Below, piece after piece: positions 1 to 9,258 of a stretch of 27,193 nucleotides of DNA. Origin of the DNA: an uncultured Dialister sp. (GTDB lineage Bacteria > Bacillota > Negativicutes > Veillonellales > Dialisteraceae); contig OMVW01000040.1 in the NCBI GenBank assembly GCA_900314595.1, positions 1 through 27,193 of the forward strand, read 5' to 3'. How positions within the stretch are numbered: position 1 is the first letter of the stretch; each line of letters opens with the position of its first letter. Position numbers and translations under genes: made by a program. The notes under the pieces were generated by a model. It ran no database searches. It worked only from the letters and a program-made list of their open reading frames with translations, and was not told the DNA's origin.

Positions 1-1055
1 TTCGCTGACTGCTCCGGTTACGTTTTCGGTCAGGTCGCCGCCTACGGTATTTTCCTGGCTGCCGGTAACTTTCGTCTTCTGGTCGCCTGCCACGCTGGTG
101 GTCTGGTTTGCTCCGTAAGTTTCAGATACGTCGCCAGTTACATTTTCAGTCAGGGTGCCTTTTACAGTATTGCTCTGGTTGCCTTCAACTTTGTTTTCCT
201 GATCACCCTTCACGCTGGTGGACTGGCTGCCATAAGTTTCGCTGACTGCTCCGGTTACGTTTTCGGTCAGGTCGCCGCCTACGGTATTTTCCTGATTGCC
301 GGTAACTTTCGTCTTCTGGTCGCCTGCCACGCTGGTGGTCTGGTTTGCTCCGTAAGTTTCACTTACATCACCTTTTACATTTTCGGTGAGAGTGCCTTCT
401 ACGGTATTTTCCTGATTACCAGTAACTTTCGTCTTCTGGTCGCCGGTTACGCTGGTGGTCTGGTTTCCTCTGTACATTTCACTGACATCGCCGGTTACGT
501 CTTCAGTCAGATTTTTTCTGACAATATTTGTCTGGTTGCCAGTAACGACAGTCTTCTGATCTCCGCCTACAGTGGTGGTCTGATCTTTCTTGTAATCTTC
601 TCTTACATTGCCGGTGACTGTTTCATTGAGGTTGCCGCCTACGATATTCTTCTGGCTGCCAGTGACTTCATGGGTTTCATTGCCGCCTACCTTGGTGGAG
701 AGGTCGGACTTGTAGTCTTCGGTGACTTTGCCGGTAATGGTTTCAACCAGTGTGCCGGTAACGGTATTGGTCTGATTGCCGCCAACTATATTGGACTGAT
801 CTCCTTTAACAGTCGTTGCCTGGCTGCCATAGTTTTCGGTCACTGCGCCTTTGACGGTTTCTGTCTGATTTCCATCAACGGTCATGGTACGATCTTTGGT
901 TACTGCTTCAGTAAGGCTGTCTTTGTAGGTCCGGGTAGCTGCACCGCCGATTTCTTCTGTGAGGGTGCCGGTAACTTTGTGAGTCTCATTTCCACCTACT
1001 GTGGTGGTGAGGTCTTTGCCAACGGTGTTAGTCATGTTTTCCGTAGCATTGTTTA
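1..1055 (-). repeat. Coding octad repeats in the adhesin with a 237-bp (79-residue) higher-order period
   Basis: The translated segment is built of 8-residue units such as GDQKTKVT, GNQENTVG, GDLTENVT and GAVSETYG. Five octads make a 40-residue block, and it alternates with a 39-residue block that lacks one residue. At DNA level, positions 1-120 and 238-357 are almost identical, giving a 237-bp period. A second, more diverged octad block lies near 1555-1790. The VxG octad pattern is that of the trimeric beta-helix of phage gp5 and VgrG proteins; that resemblance is from pattern only. Confidence 0.85.
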
Positions 1056-4000
1056 CCAGATCTTTAGCAATCAGAGTAATATCTGTCGAGGTTTCTCTGA
1101 TGGAGGAGGTATTGGTTCCGTCAGTGACGTTCTGGCTGATTTCCGTTGCCTTCTTTACTGCTCCGCTGCTATTTCCTGCACCGTCCGTAATATATTCGTT
1201 AATTTCACCTGCGGTCTGGGTGTTGTAGGATTTGCTAGTGCCATCGGTGACATAGACGCTGTCTTTGGAGCCAGTCTGGGTAGCATTGCTGATATTTCCA
1301 TTGCCGTCATTGATGTACTGGTTCATCTGACCCGCAGTCTGGGTATTGTAGGAATTGCTGGTACCGTCGGTTACATAAATGCTGTCCTTGGAAGCCGTCT
1401 GGGTTACTGCCGTTCTGTTGGAGCCATCTTTTACAGTATCCGTAATGGAAGTGGTGGTCTTGACAGTGCTTACATTGTCACCTACTTTGTCGGTGATACT
1501 GTTGGAAGCAATGTTTACGATATCCTTCGCATTGAGGGTGCTGGTCTCGCCAACCGTAGTAGTCTGGTTCTTTTCTACCGCTTCGATAAGGCTGTCCATG
1601 TAGGTACGGTGAGCTGTGCCAGTGATGGTTTCATCATAGGTGCCGCCTACTTCATGAACTTCATTTCCGCCTACTGTGGTGGTGAGGTTTTTACCTACGG
1701 AATGAGTTTCATTATTGGTAACCGTAGTCGTGAGGTCATTGCCAATGGTATTGGTCATATCGTTGGATGCATTGTTGACCAGGTCTTTGGCAGTATTGGT
1801 GATTGTGCCATCGGCTGCGGTACTGGTGATATCTTTTACATCCTGAACAACGGAAGTGGAAGTGGTGCCGTCAGTAATTTCGGAAGTGGTGGAACCGGAA
1901 GTCTTGGTTTCCGTATTCTTTGTCTTTCCGTCTACGCCGGTAATTTCTTCTTTGGCAGTGACTTCGCCACTTTCCTGGGTGACGCTTCCGCTATAGCCCC
2001 ATTTATCGGTGGAGCCTTTGCCCTTCAGGGATTCGCTGAAGCCATCAGCAGTCTGGGTGGATTTGGTGGTAGTCGTTCCGTCGTTTACGGCAATGCTGCT
2101 TCCGTTTTCATCAAATTTGGAAACACTGGTATGAACATTTCCATCATCATCGGAAAGCATATTCTTGGAGGTGACTTTGCCGCCATCAATATCGGTATAG
2201 TTGTTGGCATCTTTTTCGATACGGAGTTGGTCCACATTCAACTGGCCATCGACAGAGAGATTTCCGCCTACATCTACATCTTTTTCAAAGGTAGCCTTTT
2301 CCTTAAAAGTAGAGGTGCTATCGAAAGTAGAGGTGCCGGTCACTTCCAGGCTTCCGGTAGTAGTCTTGCCATCAATGGTTGCATCGCCGGAGAATACGCC
2401 ATTACCACCTTTGATATCTCCATTGGTGCTGATGATATCGCCCGTAGCAGAAATAGCTTCGTTAGATTTCAGAGAGCCTACTTCAGCTGCATTGGTTACT
2501 TTCAGGGTTTCACCGGAAAGTTCTCCATTCGCTTTGACACTGCTGCCTTCGATTGCACCGGAAGTAGTCAGAGTGGTAGCATTGATATTTCCATTTTCAA
2601 TGGTAGCCGTGCCATCAGTGATCTTCGAGCCTTTGACTTGTCCGTCAGCGGTGATATCTCCGCCAGCAGTGATACTTTTATCTGCATCGATATCGCCTTT
2701 GTTGATCTTGACCTGATTGCCGGTGCCAAAGACTGCTTCGCCATCGACCTGAAGGTCATCTTTCATGGTTACTTTATCTTCTAAGGTCGATTCTCCTTTT
2801 ACAGTGAGATCTTCGCCAACTTCTACATTGCCTCCGGTCGTTACGTCACCAGTCAGGGTAGATGCTCCATCTACAGTGAGAGTGCCGGTAGAATGAATAT
2901 CTTTGCCAGTTACAGTACCGGATGAGGTGATATCTTTGACACCGGTCAGATTTCCTCTGGAGAGAGAAGCTGTGCCATCAGTCAGGGTCTTGCCGGTTAC
3001 AGTTTCCGAAGCAGTAATATTTCCTGCAGAAACATTTCCTGCGGTATCAAGATTTCCGCCAGTCAGAGTAGCTGTGCCATCGGTGAGGGTCTTGCCGGTG
3101 ACAGTGCCGCCGGAAAGGGTTGCTCCTTTGCCATCGGTAATGGTATTGCCATGAACTGCACCGCTTTCAATCCATGCGCCTTTGCCATCGGTCAGTTTTC
3201 CACCTTTGACGGTATCGGCATTAACGGATGTGACGGAAATATCATCTGCCATGCCTACGGTATATTCCGTGCCTCCGTTTGCATTTGTACCGGTACTGAG
3301 GGTCAGATTGTCGCCAACTGCCACAGTGCTGTGTTTGGCAGCTTCTGCATTTGCCGAATCAACACCGGCCTGGAGGTTGGCATCCGCTTCCTGACGGGCT
3401 TTCGCTTCCGCATCGATATTGTCCTGGAGGGTCTTATCGGCTTCGGTACGTGCAGTTTCTTCCGCAGTTATTTTGTCCTGCAGGTCTGTATCCGCTGCTT
3501 CACGGGTTGCTGCTTCCGCATCGATATTATCCTGAAGGGTCTTGTCTGCATTCTCGCGATTGGTGACTTCTTCGAAATGCATTTCTTTCAGACGATCCAC
3601 ACGTCCGTCCAGTCTGGTAACTTCTGATTCACGATTGGTCTTTTCAGTATCGATAGCAGTCTGAAGGGCGGCATCGGCATCAGTACGGGCAGTTACTTCG
3701 GCATCAATATTGGCCTGGAGGCTCTTATCTGCTTCTTCGGCTTTCCAAATCGCATAATCCCTGACATTTGTTATGCGGGTGTCCATAGCCGTATCTGCTG
3801 CTTCACGAGCTGCTTTTTCATTATCGATATTGGTCTGGAGAGTGCTATCGGCAGTTGTGCGGGCAGTTTCCTCAGCATTTATTTTGCCCTGAAGCTCTTT
3901 ATCTGCTGTGTCACGGGCAGTTGCTTCATTGTCGATATTGGTCTGGAGAGTCGTATCGGCATTGGTACGAGCTGTTTCTTCAGCAGTAATTTTGCCCTGC

Positions 4001-4452
4001 AGGTCTGTATCTGCATCTTTCAGATCTTCGATGGCTGCTTTGTTGGATGCAATATCTGTCTTATTAGTCGCAATATCCGTGGCATTTTTTGCTATATCTG
4101 TTTTGTTGGTAGCAATATCCGTCTTGTTGGTTGCAATATTTGTGGCATTGGTTGCAATATCCGTCTTGTTGGTCTTAGTCTGATCGATGGCGGTATTGAT
4201 ACTGGTCACATCTGTTACTGTTCCAGTGATAACTTTCTGATCTGTACCGCCTTTATCAGTTACTGTGGCTGTATCCAGATCCGCATAGGATACTCCGCCG
4301 GTGGCGAGGAGGGATACTGCCAGGAGGGACGAAAGAACGGCTTTCTTCACCGTGCTCCCGGAGGGGGCTTTCGTATGTACTTTGGCTATTTCCGACGTGA
4401 CTACGTAGCAGTGCTTCACCCGGCTCCAGAGTACTCTGTACACTTTGTTCAT
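1..4452 (-). CDS. Trimeric autotransporter adhesin (YadA-like), N-terminal 1484 residues, C-terminus off the left edge
   Basis: The frame is open from an ATG at 4452 to position 1 without a stop, so the C-terminal membrane anchor is outside the window. A good ribosome site (AGGAAG) lies 7 nt before the ATG. Residues 1-24 (MNKVYRVLWSRVKHCYVV...) match the extended signal peptide region (ESPR) of type V secretion. A hydrophobic signal follows (about 36-57), with likely cleavage after SYA at 57. Next come seven heptads of the type TNKTDIA (about residues 88-135), then EETAR/TLQ..ID coiled-coil repeats to about residue 365, typical of a trimeric stalk. A head or stalk rich in G-x-L-T-D-G and V-x-G repeats follows. 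The last about 350 residues are octads of the type VxGxQxxT. Expected role: surface adhesion as a homotrimer in the outer membrane. Family assignment is strong; ligand unknown. Very few TTA, CTA or TCA codons are used, which leaves long antisense open frames. Confidence 0.9.
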   Translation of the reverse strand, partial: MNKVYRVLWSRVKHCYVVTSEIAKVHTKAPSGSTVKKAVLSSLLAVSLLATGGVSYADLDTATVTDKGGTDQKVITGTVTDVTSINTAIDQTKTNKTDIATNATNIATNKTDIATNKTDIAKNATDIATNKTDIASNKAAIEDLKDADTDLQGKITAEETARTNADTTLQTNIDNEATARDTADKELQGKINAEETARTTADSTLQTNIDNEKAAREAADTAMDTRITNVRDYAIWKAEEADKSLQANIDAEVTARTDADAALQTAIDTEKTNRESEVTRLDGRVDRLKEMHFEEVTNRENADKTLQDNIDAEAATREAADTDLQDKITAEETARTEADKTLQDNIDAEAKARQEADANLQAGVDSANAEAAKHSTVAVGDNLTLSTGTNANGGTEYTVGMADDISVTSVNADTVKGGKLTDGKGAWIESGAVHGNTITDGKGATLSGGTVTGKTLTDGTATLTGGNLDTAGNVSAGNITASETVTGKTLTDGTASLSRGNLTGVKDITSSGTVTGKDIHSTGTLTVDGASTLTGDVTTGGNVEVGEDLTVKGESTLEDKVTMKDDLQVDGEAVFGTGNQVKINKGDIDADKSITAGGDITADGQVKGSKITDGTATIENGNINATTLTTSGAIEGSSVKANGELSGETLKVTNAAEVGSLKSNEAISATGDIISTNGDIKGGNGVFSGDATIDGKTTTGSLEVTGTSTFDSTSTFKEKATFEKDVDVGGNLSVDGQLNVDQLRIEKDANNYTDIDGGKVTSKNMLSDDDGNVHTSVSKFDENGSSIAVNDGTTTTKSTQTADGFSESLKGKGSTDKWGYSGSVTQESGEVTAKEEITGVDGKTKNTETKTSGSTTSEITDGTTSTSVVQDVKDITSTAADGTITNTAKDLVNNASNDMTNTIGNDLTTTVTNNETHSVGKNLTTTVGGNEVHEVGGTYDETITGTAHRTYMDSLIEAVEKNQTTTVGETSTLNAKDIVNIASNSITDKVGDNVSTVKTTTSITDTVKDGSNRTAVTQTASKDSIYVTDGTSNSYNTQTAGQMNQYINDGNGNISNATQTGSKDSVYVTDGTSKSYNTQTAGEINEYITDGAGNSSGAVKKATEISQNVTDGTNTSSIRETSTDITLIAKDLVNNATENMTNTVGKDLTTTVGGNETHKVTGTLTEEIGGAATRTYKDSLTEAVTKDRTMTVDGNQTETVKGAVTENYGSQATTVKGDQSNIVGGNQTNTVTGTLVETITGKVTEDYKSDLSTKVGGNETHEVTGSQKNIVGGNLNETVTGNVREDYKKDQTTTVGGDQKTVVTGNQTNIVRKNLTEDVTGDVSEMYRGNQTTSVTGDQKTKVTGNQENTVEGTLTENVKGDVSETYGANQTTSVAGDQKTKVTGNQENTVGGDLTENVTGAVSETYGSQSTSVKGDQENKVEGNQSNTVKGTLTENVTGDVSETYGANQTTSVAGDQKTKVTGSQENTVGGDLTENVTGAVSE

Positions 4453-4960
4453 AGGATGACTTCCTTTCTCTTCTACAATGGTACCCGCGCCGGTACCGCT
4501 TCTTTCGACCAAAACCCGACACTTGCGCGACAGTGCCGCTTTTACAGTTTCAGTATAAAATATCGGAAAGGGGCAGAAGAGAGTTTTGTCACGACACGTC
4601 GATTTTTTGGCACGACTGGTTTTAGCGGTTTTAAATGTTACAATTCTGTAAAGGAAATATATATTTTTCTCTCTGTTGAAAATAACATATTTCTGTATAA
4701 AAACCTGATTTCTGACCGGTTTTTCATATTTATGCTGTGTGGGACTGCATAAAAATTCTTTTTCTTGAGTATGGCTTTGATAAACTTATCTGCATTAAAA
4801 CAGGAGATTTGATGAGCATTGAATAGATAATGAAGATTCCTCCTGCACGATCCACGGTCATCGCAATTGCCTCTATCCCATCAGCATGTCCTGCAGGTTC
4901 ATGTCGAAAAGGAAATAAAAAATGCTTCGTTTTTACATCAGTTTTTGCAGTCACCAGCGA
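4453..4960. other. Adhesin leader region without recognisable gene
   Basis: About 500 AT-rich bases upstream of the adhesin start. On the minus strand a TATACT at about 4550 could be a -10 box, but no convincing -35 accompanies it. Short open frames here (for example 4730-5005 minus) have no ribosome site or family signature, so I do not call them genes. Confidence 0.4.
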
Positions 4961-5700
4961 CTTAGAGCGTAGAACAACCTCCCTGCACTTCGGGCATCCC
5001 TCCAAGCTTGGGTGCCCTGCAGCATACTTTCCATTTTTCTCATATGCGATTTGAATGGGTAGTGCAGGATTTTTCCTTCACTTGCCCTCTCACCGCTGCA
5101 CGGAGCTCTTGAGGAACGTAATGTACTTGCCTTTTGTCTCATTTTCAACTTGAACCATAGTACAGCCCCCTACCGTTTCGCGGAGCCCCCCAGCCTCTGC
5201 ATGACTCTCACTGCGATTTGCTCGTCCCTTCAGTCCTTCAAATCGCGTTCGAGAGCAGAACTTCGGGGGGACTACTGCTTTTCGATAGTGTCATTTATCC
5301 CAAGTATGTTTTATCAGTCAGCCTCATATGTGCCTTGTGCGGTAGTACAACCCACCCGTCTTCGCTTCGCTCAGCCACCCTCCCAAACTTGGGAGGGCTT
5401 GAACATTTCGATTTGTATGGGTTCCGTCAATTTCGATGGCATTCTTCCGCCCGGATTTTTGATATCCCGGGGAGAACGCTGCGCTTCCCCTGCTCTACGC
5501 GCACGGCCGGGAATGCTCGTGCCCGCCCGGGCGGAGGTGCTCGTTCACGTAAGGCCGGGAATACAATTTCAAGTCGAATTTGTAGAGCCACCGCCTGGGT
5601 AGAACCCCGGCGAGCTCATTTGCGGGCCATAGGCCCATATAATATTTGGCCGCTTCAAATTATTGATGCGGCCACCTTCCCTTTTCCCTTACCCCTTTCC
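4960..5700. repeat. Mosaic intergenic repeat, includes an inverted copy of the GTATTCCCGGCC module
   Basis: A chain of hairpin modules found elsewhere in the window. A hairpin GGGCATCC/GGGTGCCC lies near 5000-5025. A long nested hairpin with outer arms GGAGCCCCCC/GGGGGG and inner arms GCGATTTG/CAAATCGC spans about 5175-5275. The GGTAGTACAAC module lies near 5340. The GTATTCCCGGCC module occupies about 5455-5640 in inverted orientation and ends in a terminal hairpin GGCCGC/GCGGCC (5648-5673) followed by ACCTTCCC. No coding gene is supported. Confidence 0.75.
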
Positions 5701-5718
5701 CCCTTGTTTTCCTCACGC

Positions 5719-5745
5719 AAAAAGTGAGTCCCGAAGGGCTCACTT
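5719..5745 (-). terminator. Intrinsic terminator of the symporter-HAD operon
   Basis: On the minus strand a stem AAGTGAG/CTCACTT (5739-5745 with 5722-5728) with loop around CCCTTCGGGA is followed by TTTT. It begins 3 nt after the HAD stop codon. Confidence 0.8.
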
Positions 5746-5747
5746 TA

Positions 5748-6452
5748 TTAAATATAGGACAGTATTTCTTCCGGAGTATGGATGACGGTTTCTGCTCCGT
5801 GTTCTTTGAGGAAGTCTTCCGTGCGGAAGCCCCAGCTGACGGCGAGGCATTTGACTCCTGCATTGGCTGCAGTTTCGAGGTCTGTTTCTGTGTCTCCTAC
5901 GTAGAGGGCTTCTTCTCTTGCAATGGAGAGTTTTTCCAGAATGGAATGGACCATATCCGGGGCCGGTTTCCTGCGGATGGCGGGGCTGTTTCCGATGACT
6001 ATGTCGAAGCCATTTGGAAATACGGCTTTTGCCAGGGCCTGGACGTCGGAGTCGTTTTTGTTGGAGGCTACGGCTGTCCGGATGCCTTTATTTCTTAAGG
6101 CGGATAGGACTTCGGGGATGCCCGCATAGGGAGCGGTGCGGATGTGGTTGTGCTTTGCGTAGTAGGGGGAAAATATTTCTTCCAGCTTTTTTACGTCGGA
6201 GGATGTGAAGCCGTAAGCGGAGAGGGGAATTTTATTTCCGATGAATTCCAGATCTTCCGCAGGGCAGCCGCTTGAGAGGGCGAGGCATTTTTCCATGTCC
6301 GCGGTGATTCCGCTTCCGTAGCAGAGACCTACGAGGGGCTCGGAAAAGTCGTGGCGCTTTCCGTATTTCCCAAGGGCATAGTTGGTGGCTATCGTAAGGT
6401 CGGACAGGGTATCGAGGATGGTCCCGTCCATATCAAAGATGACGATTTTCAT
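5748..6452 (-). CDS. HAD-superfamily phosphatase, phosphoglycolate phosphatase-like
   Basis: 234 residues with all four HAD motifs: DMDGT at 7-11 (nucleophile D7, acid D9), S130 in VASNKND, K162 in RKPAP, and GDTETD with D187 and D191. The helical cap between motifs I and II makes it subfamily IA, like Gph and PGMB-type enzymes. It is expected to be a cytoplasmic Mg-dependent phosphomonoesterase; the substrate cannot be read from sequence. Its ATG overlaps the stop of the upstream symporter by one base (TAATG), so translation is probably coupled. It is the last gene of that two-gene operon and is followed at once by a terminator. Confidence 0.88.
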   Translation of the reverse strand: MKIVIFDMDGTILDTLSDLTIATNYALGKYGKRHDFSEPLVGLCYGSGITADMEKCLALSSGCPAEDLEFIGNKIPLSAYGFTSSDVKKLEEIFSPYYAKHNHIRTAPYAGIPEVLSALRNKGIRTAVASNKNDSDVQALAKAVFPNGFDIVIGNSPAIRRKPAPDMVHSILEKLSIAREEALYVGDTETDLETAANAGVKCLAVSWGFRTEDFLKEHGAETVIHTPEEILSYI

Positions 6453-7858
6453 TATTTCAGGATTTCCTCTTCGCCCCAGTCGTTCGCATTTTCCACTTTC
6501 TTCTTCCGGATTCCGGGGATGAGGACGATGACGGAAACGATGAGTCCCACAAAGAGAGGGTCAAGGGGCAGTTTGATAAAGGTAGCTGCGGCCAGAGCGG
6601 CGGCTGTGGAAATAATCATGGAAGCGACGGTCCAGTACTTGGAGAGGTGACCGGGCCAGAAAACGGCCATGGAGAAGGGGATGAATATCCCGCCTCCCCG
6701 GAGGGCCATGGAGAGGTAGTTCCAGAAGAGGACTTCGCTTCCCCTGTTGGCTATGGAAATAATGCAGGCGAGGATCATCACGGCCAGTACAGAAAGTTTC
6801 GTGAGGACCAGAAGTTTATGGTCGTCTTTCACGGAGAAGAGGGGGGTAATGATATCTCTGGCGATCATGGTACCTATGCCCAGGGAGAGGCCCCCGATGC
6901 CGCTCACCAGGGAGAGAACGATACCTCCCATAGCAAGTCCTCCGATGAAGGTGGAAGTATGGTTGATGAGGTAGGTCGGGAGCACGAGGATGGGCAGGAC
7001 TTCCGGGTCAAAGGCATGCATGTACATACCGATGACCACATTGGGAAGGCCTACGGGAATGACGATGAGGGCTGCCGCAAAGCATCCGAAGGATGCAGTG
7101 ACCGGGGTGGATGCGGAGAAAATGCACTGCACGTAGGTCTGAGTGCAGATGATGCCTACGATGACTGAGAAAAGGTTCGCGAGAGACGGTTCGATGCCCC
7201 GTCCGAAGAGGCTGAAATGGCTGGCCGGGATGGCTGCCCATTCCGGTGTGCCGTGAAGGAGGTAAATCGCCTCAAATCCGGCAATGAAGAGGGAGAACCA
7301 GATGATGCCCATTTTGAGAATTCCGCCGATTCCTGCGCTTTTCATGCCTCCGAAGAACGTATAGCCGATGACGAGAAGGATCAGCACCACCGCCGATATT
7401 TCCGGAGGAAGACCGGTGAGATTGGCAATGATTTCAATCCCCGGGAGGGTGGAAGCGACCGCCGAGAATAGGATGCCGATAGAGGAAATAATGGACGCCA
7501 GTTCCTCCGCCCTTTCCCCGTAATGGAGGGCCAGGAACTGGGGAATCGTCTCGAGGCCTGTCCCGCGCATCTTCTTCGCATAGAAAATGCCCATGATGAT
7601 GAAAGCAATCCCGCTTCCCAGGGTGAACCACCAGGCAGAGAGGCCGAAACTGTAAGCCAGCTGGGCCGTGCCTACTGTCGCACCGCCTCCGACCACCGTC
7701 CCCGCGATGCCCCCTGCCACCAGCGGCACCCCCGCAGACCTTCCGCCTACGGAGTACCCGGCAGCAGACTTCACAGACCGGGAATGATAAATACCGATGC
7801 CGATGACCAGCGCCACCGTAGCTGCGATAATGATTGCATGAAGCGTAGTCAGATTCAT
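6452..7858 (-). CDS. Sodium:solute symporter family (SSS) transporter
   Basis: 468 residues from the ATG at 7858, chosen because AAGGGGAAG lies just upstream; an in-frame ATG 19 codons earlier falls in the AT-rich leader and has no ribosome site. The protein is almost wholly hydrophobic with about 12-13 membrane segments. It shows SSS-like traits: an N-terminal helix followed by SAAGYSVGGRSAG, the glycine-rich GGIAGTVVGGGATVGTAQLA region, and FGGMKSAG. It should import an organic solute with Na+ across the inner membrane. The substrate is unknown; the coupled HAD phosphatase gives no clear hint. It ends with charged residues KKKVENANDWGEEEILK. Confidence 0.85.
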   Translation of the reverse strand: MNLTTLHAIIIAATVALVIGIGIYHSRSVKSAAGYSVGGRSAGVPLVAGGIAGTVVGGGATVGTAQLAYSFGLSAWWFTLGSGIAFIIMGIFYAKKMRGTGLETIPQFLALHYGERAEELASIISSIGILFSAVASTLPGIEIIANLTGLPPEISAVVLILLVIGYTFFGGMKSAGIGGILKMGIIWFSLFIAGFEAIYLLHGTPEWAAIPASHFSLFGRGIEPSLANLFSVIVGIICTQTYVQCIFSASTPVTASFGCFAAALIVIPVGLPNVVIGMYMHAFDPEVLPILVLPTYLINHTSTFIGGLAMGGIVLSLVSGIGGLSLGIGTMIARDIITPLFSVKDDHKLLVLTKLSVLAVMILACIISIANRGSEVLFWNYLSMALRGGGIFIPFSMAVFWPGHLSKYWTVASMIISTAAALAAATFIKLPLDPLFVGLIVSVIVLIPGIRKKKVENANDWGEEEILK

Positions 7859-7903
7859 GAACTTCCCCTTTTTTATTATATATACATTAAATATATTAAG
7901 AGC

Positions 7904-7912
7904 ATTATACCA
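7904..7912 (-). promoter_or_regulatory. Extended -10 promoter of the symporter-HAD operon
   Basis: Minus strand reads TGGTATAAT, a perfect TGn extended -10 box, about 45 nt upstream of the symporter ATG. No good -35 is seen, which is usual for extended -10 promoters. Confidence 0.6.
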
Positions 7913-8064
7913 CAAGTGTAAAGAGAGGGCATGAGATTTAAGAAAAAATTTAGGATAGGTAACTATGCGGGGTAAGAGCGGGCAGGCATATTTATGAAAT
8001 AGAAACTGTACGTTTCAAGGACTTTTGAATCGGGGCGGAAAATAAAGGGGAAAGGGAAGGATAT

Positions 8065-8089
8065 GGTTCGCTGCGCGAACCAATTTTTT
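8065..8089 (+). terminator. Terminal hairpin of repeat element, terminator-like
   Basis: GGTTCGC/GCGAACC with loop TGC, then AA and TTTTTT. This is the shape of an intrinsic terminator reading rightwards into the element. Confidence 0.6.
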
Positions 8090-8550
8090 ATAGTGCGCTC
8101 CGCGCACGGGCTATGGCCCGCAAATGAGCTGAAACTGGTCCTGCGCAGGCGGTGGCTCTACATGAGCGGCCTGTACCTGTATTCCCGGCCTTACGTGAAT
8201 GTGCATCTCCGCACGAGCGGGCACGTGTATTCCCGGCCGTGCGCGGAAAGCGAGGGAGCGCAGCGTTCTCCTTTGGGAGTCATCCTTTCGAAGCAGCTGA
8301 CGGATAGAGTATGCTATGATGCATGTCGAAATTTGGGATGAAAAAGATGATTTCCTTTGCCATCCGTTTTTTTAGTCATCAGCGGCTTGACTGAAAGATG
8401 AACCTACCCGGCCGCTCCGCGGCCACCCTTCCAGCACTCGGAAGGGTGGTGACCGGCTGTCAAGCTTTCCTTTTTCCTCATACGTGCTTTGAATGGGTAG
8501 TGCAGTTCCCCCCTCACCGCTTCGCTCGCTTCCCCCCGGACTCGGGGGCA

Positions 8551-8992
8551 GGTGATTTTTCAGCTTGATTATGATTTTTTCATATACACCTTGAATGGAC
8601 CGTGCAGTTCCCCCCCTCACCGCTTCGCGGAGCTCCCCCGAGGGGGAGCCTGCCTGCTTGCCGATTTCCTCATTTTTCCCGGGTATGTTTCGTCAGTCAG
8701 CCCTGTTTGTGCCTTGTGCGGTAGTACAACCCCCTGCCCGCTTCTCTCGCCGCCCCCCGGACTCGGGGCAGGTGATTTTTCAGCTTGATTATGATTTTTT
8801 CATATACACCTTGAATGGACCGTGCAGTTTCCCCCCTCACCGCTTCGCGGAGCTCCCCCGAGGGGGAGCCTGCCTGCTTGCTGATTTCCTCATTTTTCCC
8901 GGGTATGTTTCGTCAGTCAGCTCTATTTGTGCCTTGTGCGGTAGTACAACCCCCTCACCGCTTCGCTCGCCGCCCCCCGGACTCGGGGGCAG
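8551..8992. repeat. 220-bp tandem duplication inside the repeat element
   Basis: The unit starting GGTGATTTTTCAGCTTGATT at 8551 recurs at 8771 with only a handful of differences. Each unit holds a CGCTTCGCGG hairpin, an AGCTCCCCCGAGGGGGAGC hairpin and a GGTAGTACAAC block. Confidence 0.9.
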
Positions 8993-9166
8993 GGGATTTT
9001 TCGACCTGAACGAGTATTTCAAACTCGCCTGTGTAAAATTCCCCATATAAATTTGTCAGCGCAACAGCGCTGACACCTTCCCGCAATCCCCAATCCGAAT
9101 ATCGAATCTGACTCAATCCAAAAATCTGACAAATGACTCAATGAAAAAGCCTGTGCAGAGTCCCCA

Positions 9167-9193
9167 TAAAAAAATGTGCCGCATCAGCGGCAC
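9167..9193 (-). terminator. Repeat-end hairpin, terminator-like on the minus strand
   Basis: GTGCCGC/GCGGCAC with loop ATCA on the plus strand. Read on the minus strand, the hairpin is followed by ATTTTTTTAT. No minus-strand gene lies immediately upstream. Confidence 0.55.
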
Positions 9194-9258
9194 ACCTTCA
9201 CGAACAACGAACAACGAATCACGAATCACGAAAATCGAACCTGACTCAATCAAAAAAT

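Larger units (their letters stand above)
8018..9250. repeat. Composite structured repeat element between the symporter and the orphan gene
   Basis: The left end carries ACTTTTGAATCGGGGCGG at about 8022, then GGGAAGGATAT and a terminal hairpin (8065-8081). The GTATTCCCGGCC module (to about 8290), a CCCTTCC/GGAAGGG hairpin near 8428, and a 220-bp tandem duplication follow. The right end is a GTCAGCGC/GCGCTGAC hairpin (9055-9074) with ACCTTCCCG, then a second end-type hairpin (9176-9193) and short CGAATCA-type repeats. Open frames inside (such as 8552-9050) repeat with the DNA and carry no ribosome sites, so they are not called genes. The region 7913-8018 holds nothing recognisable. Confidence 0.8.

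Noticed and set aside
670..2784. A 704-codon open frame on the plus strand
   Set aside because: It is in exact codon register with the adhesin on the other strand and exists because the adhesin hardly uses TTA, CTA and TCA codons. It has no ribosome site or domain.
4730..5005. A 91-codon minus-strand frame before the adhesin
   Set aside because: No ribosome site, no recognisable family, and overlap with repeat sequence at one end. It could be a gene remnant but nothing shows it.
8063..9050. Several open frames in the repeat element (for example 8552-8788 and 8595-9050)
   Set aside because: They recur wherever the repeat recurs, in shifted frames, are proline- and arginine-rich from GC hairpins, and lack ribosome sites.
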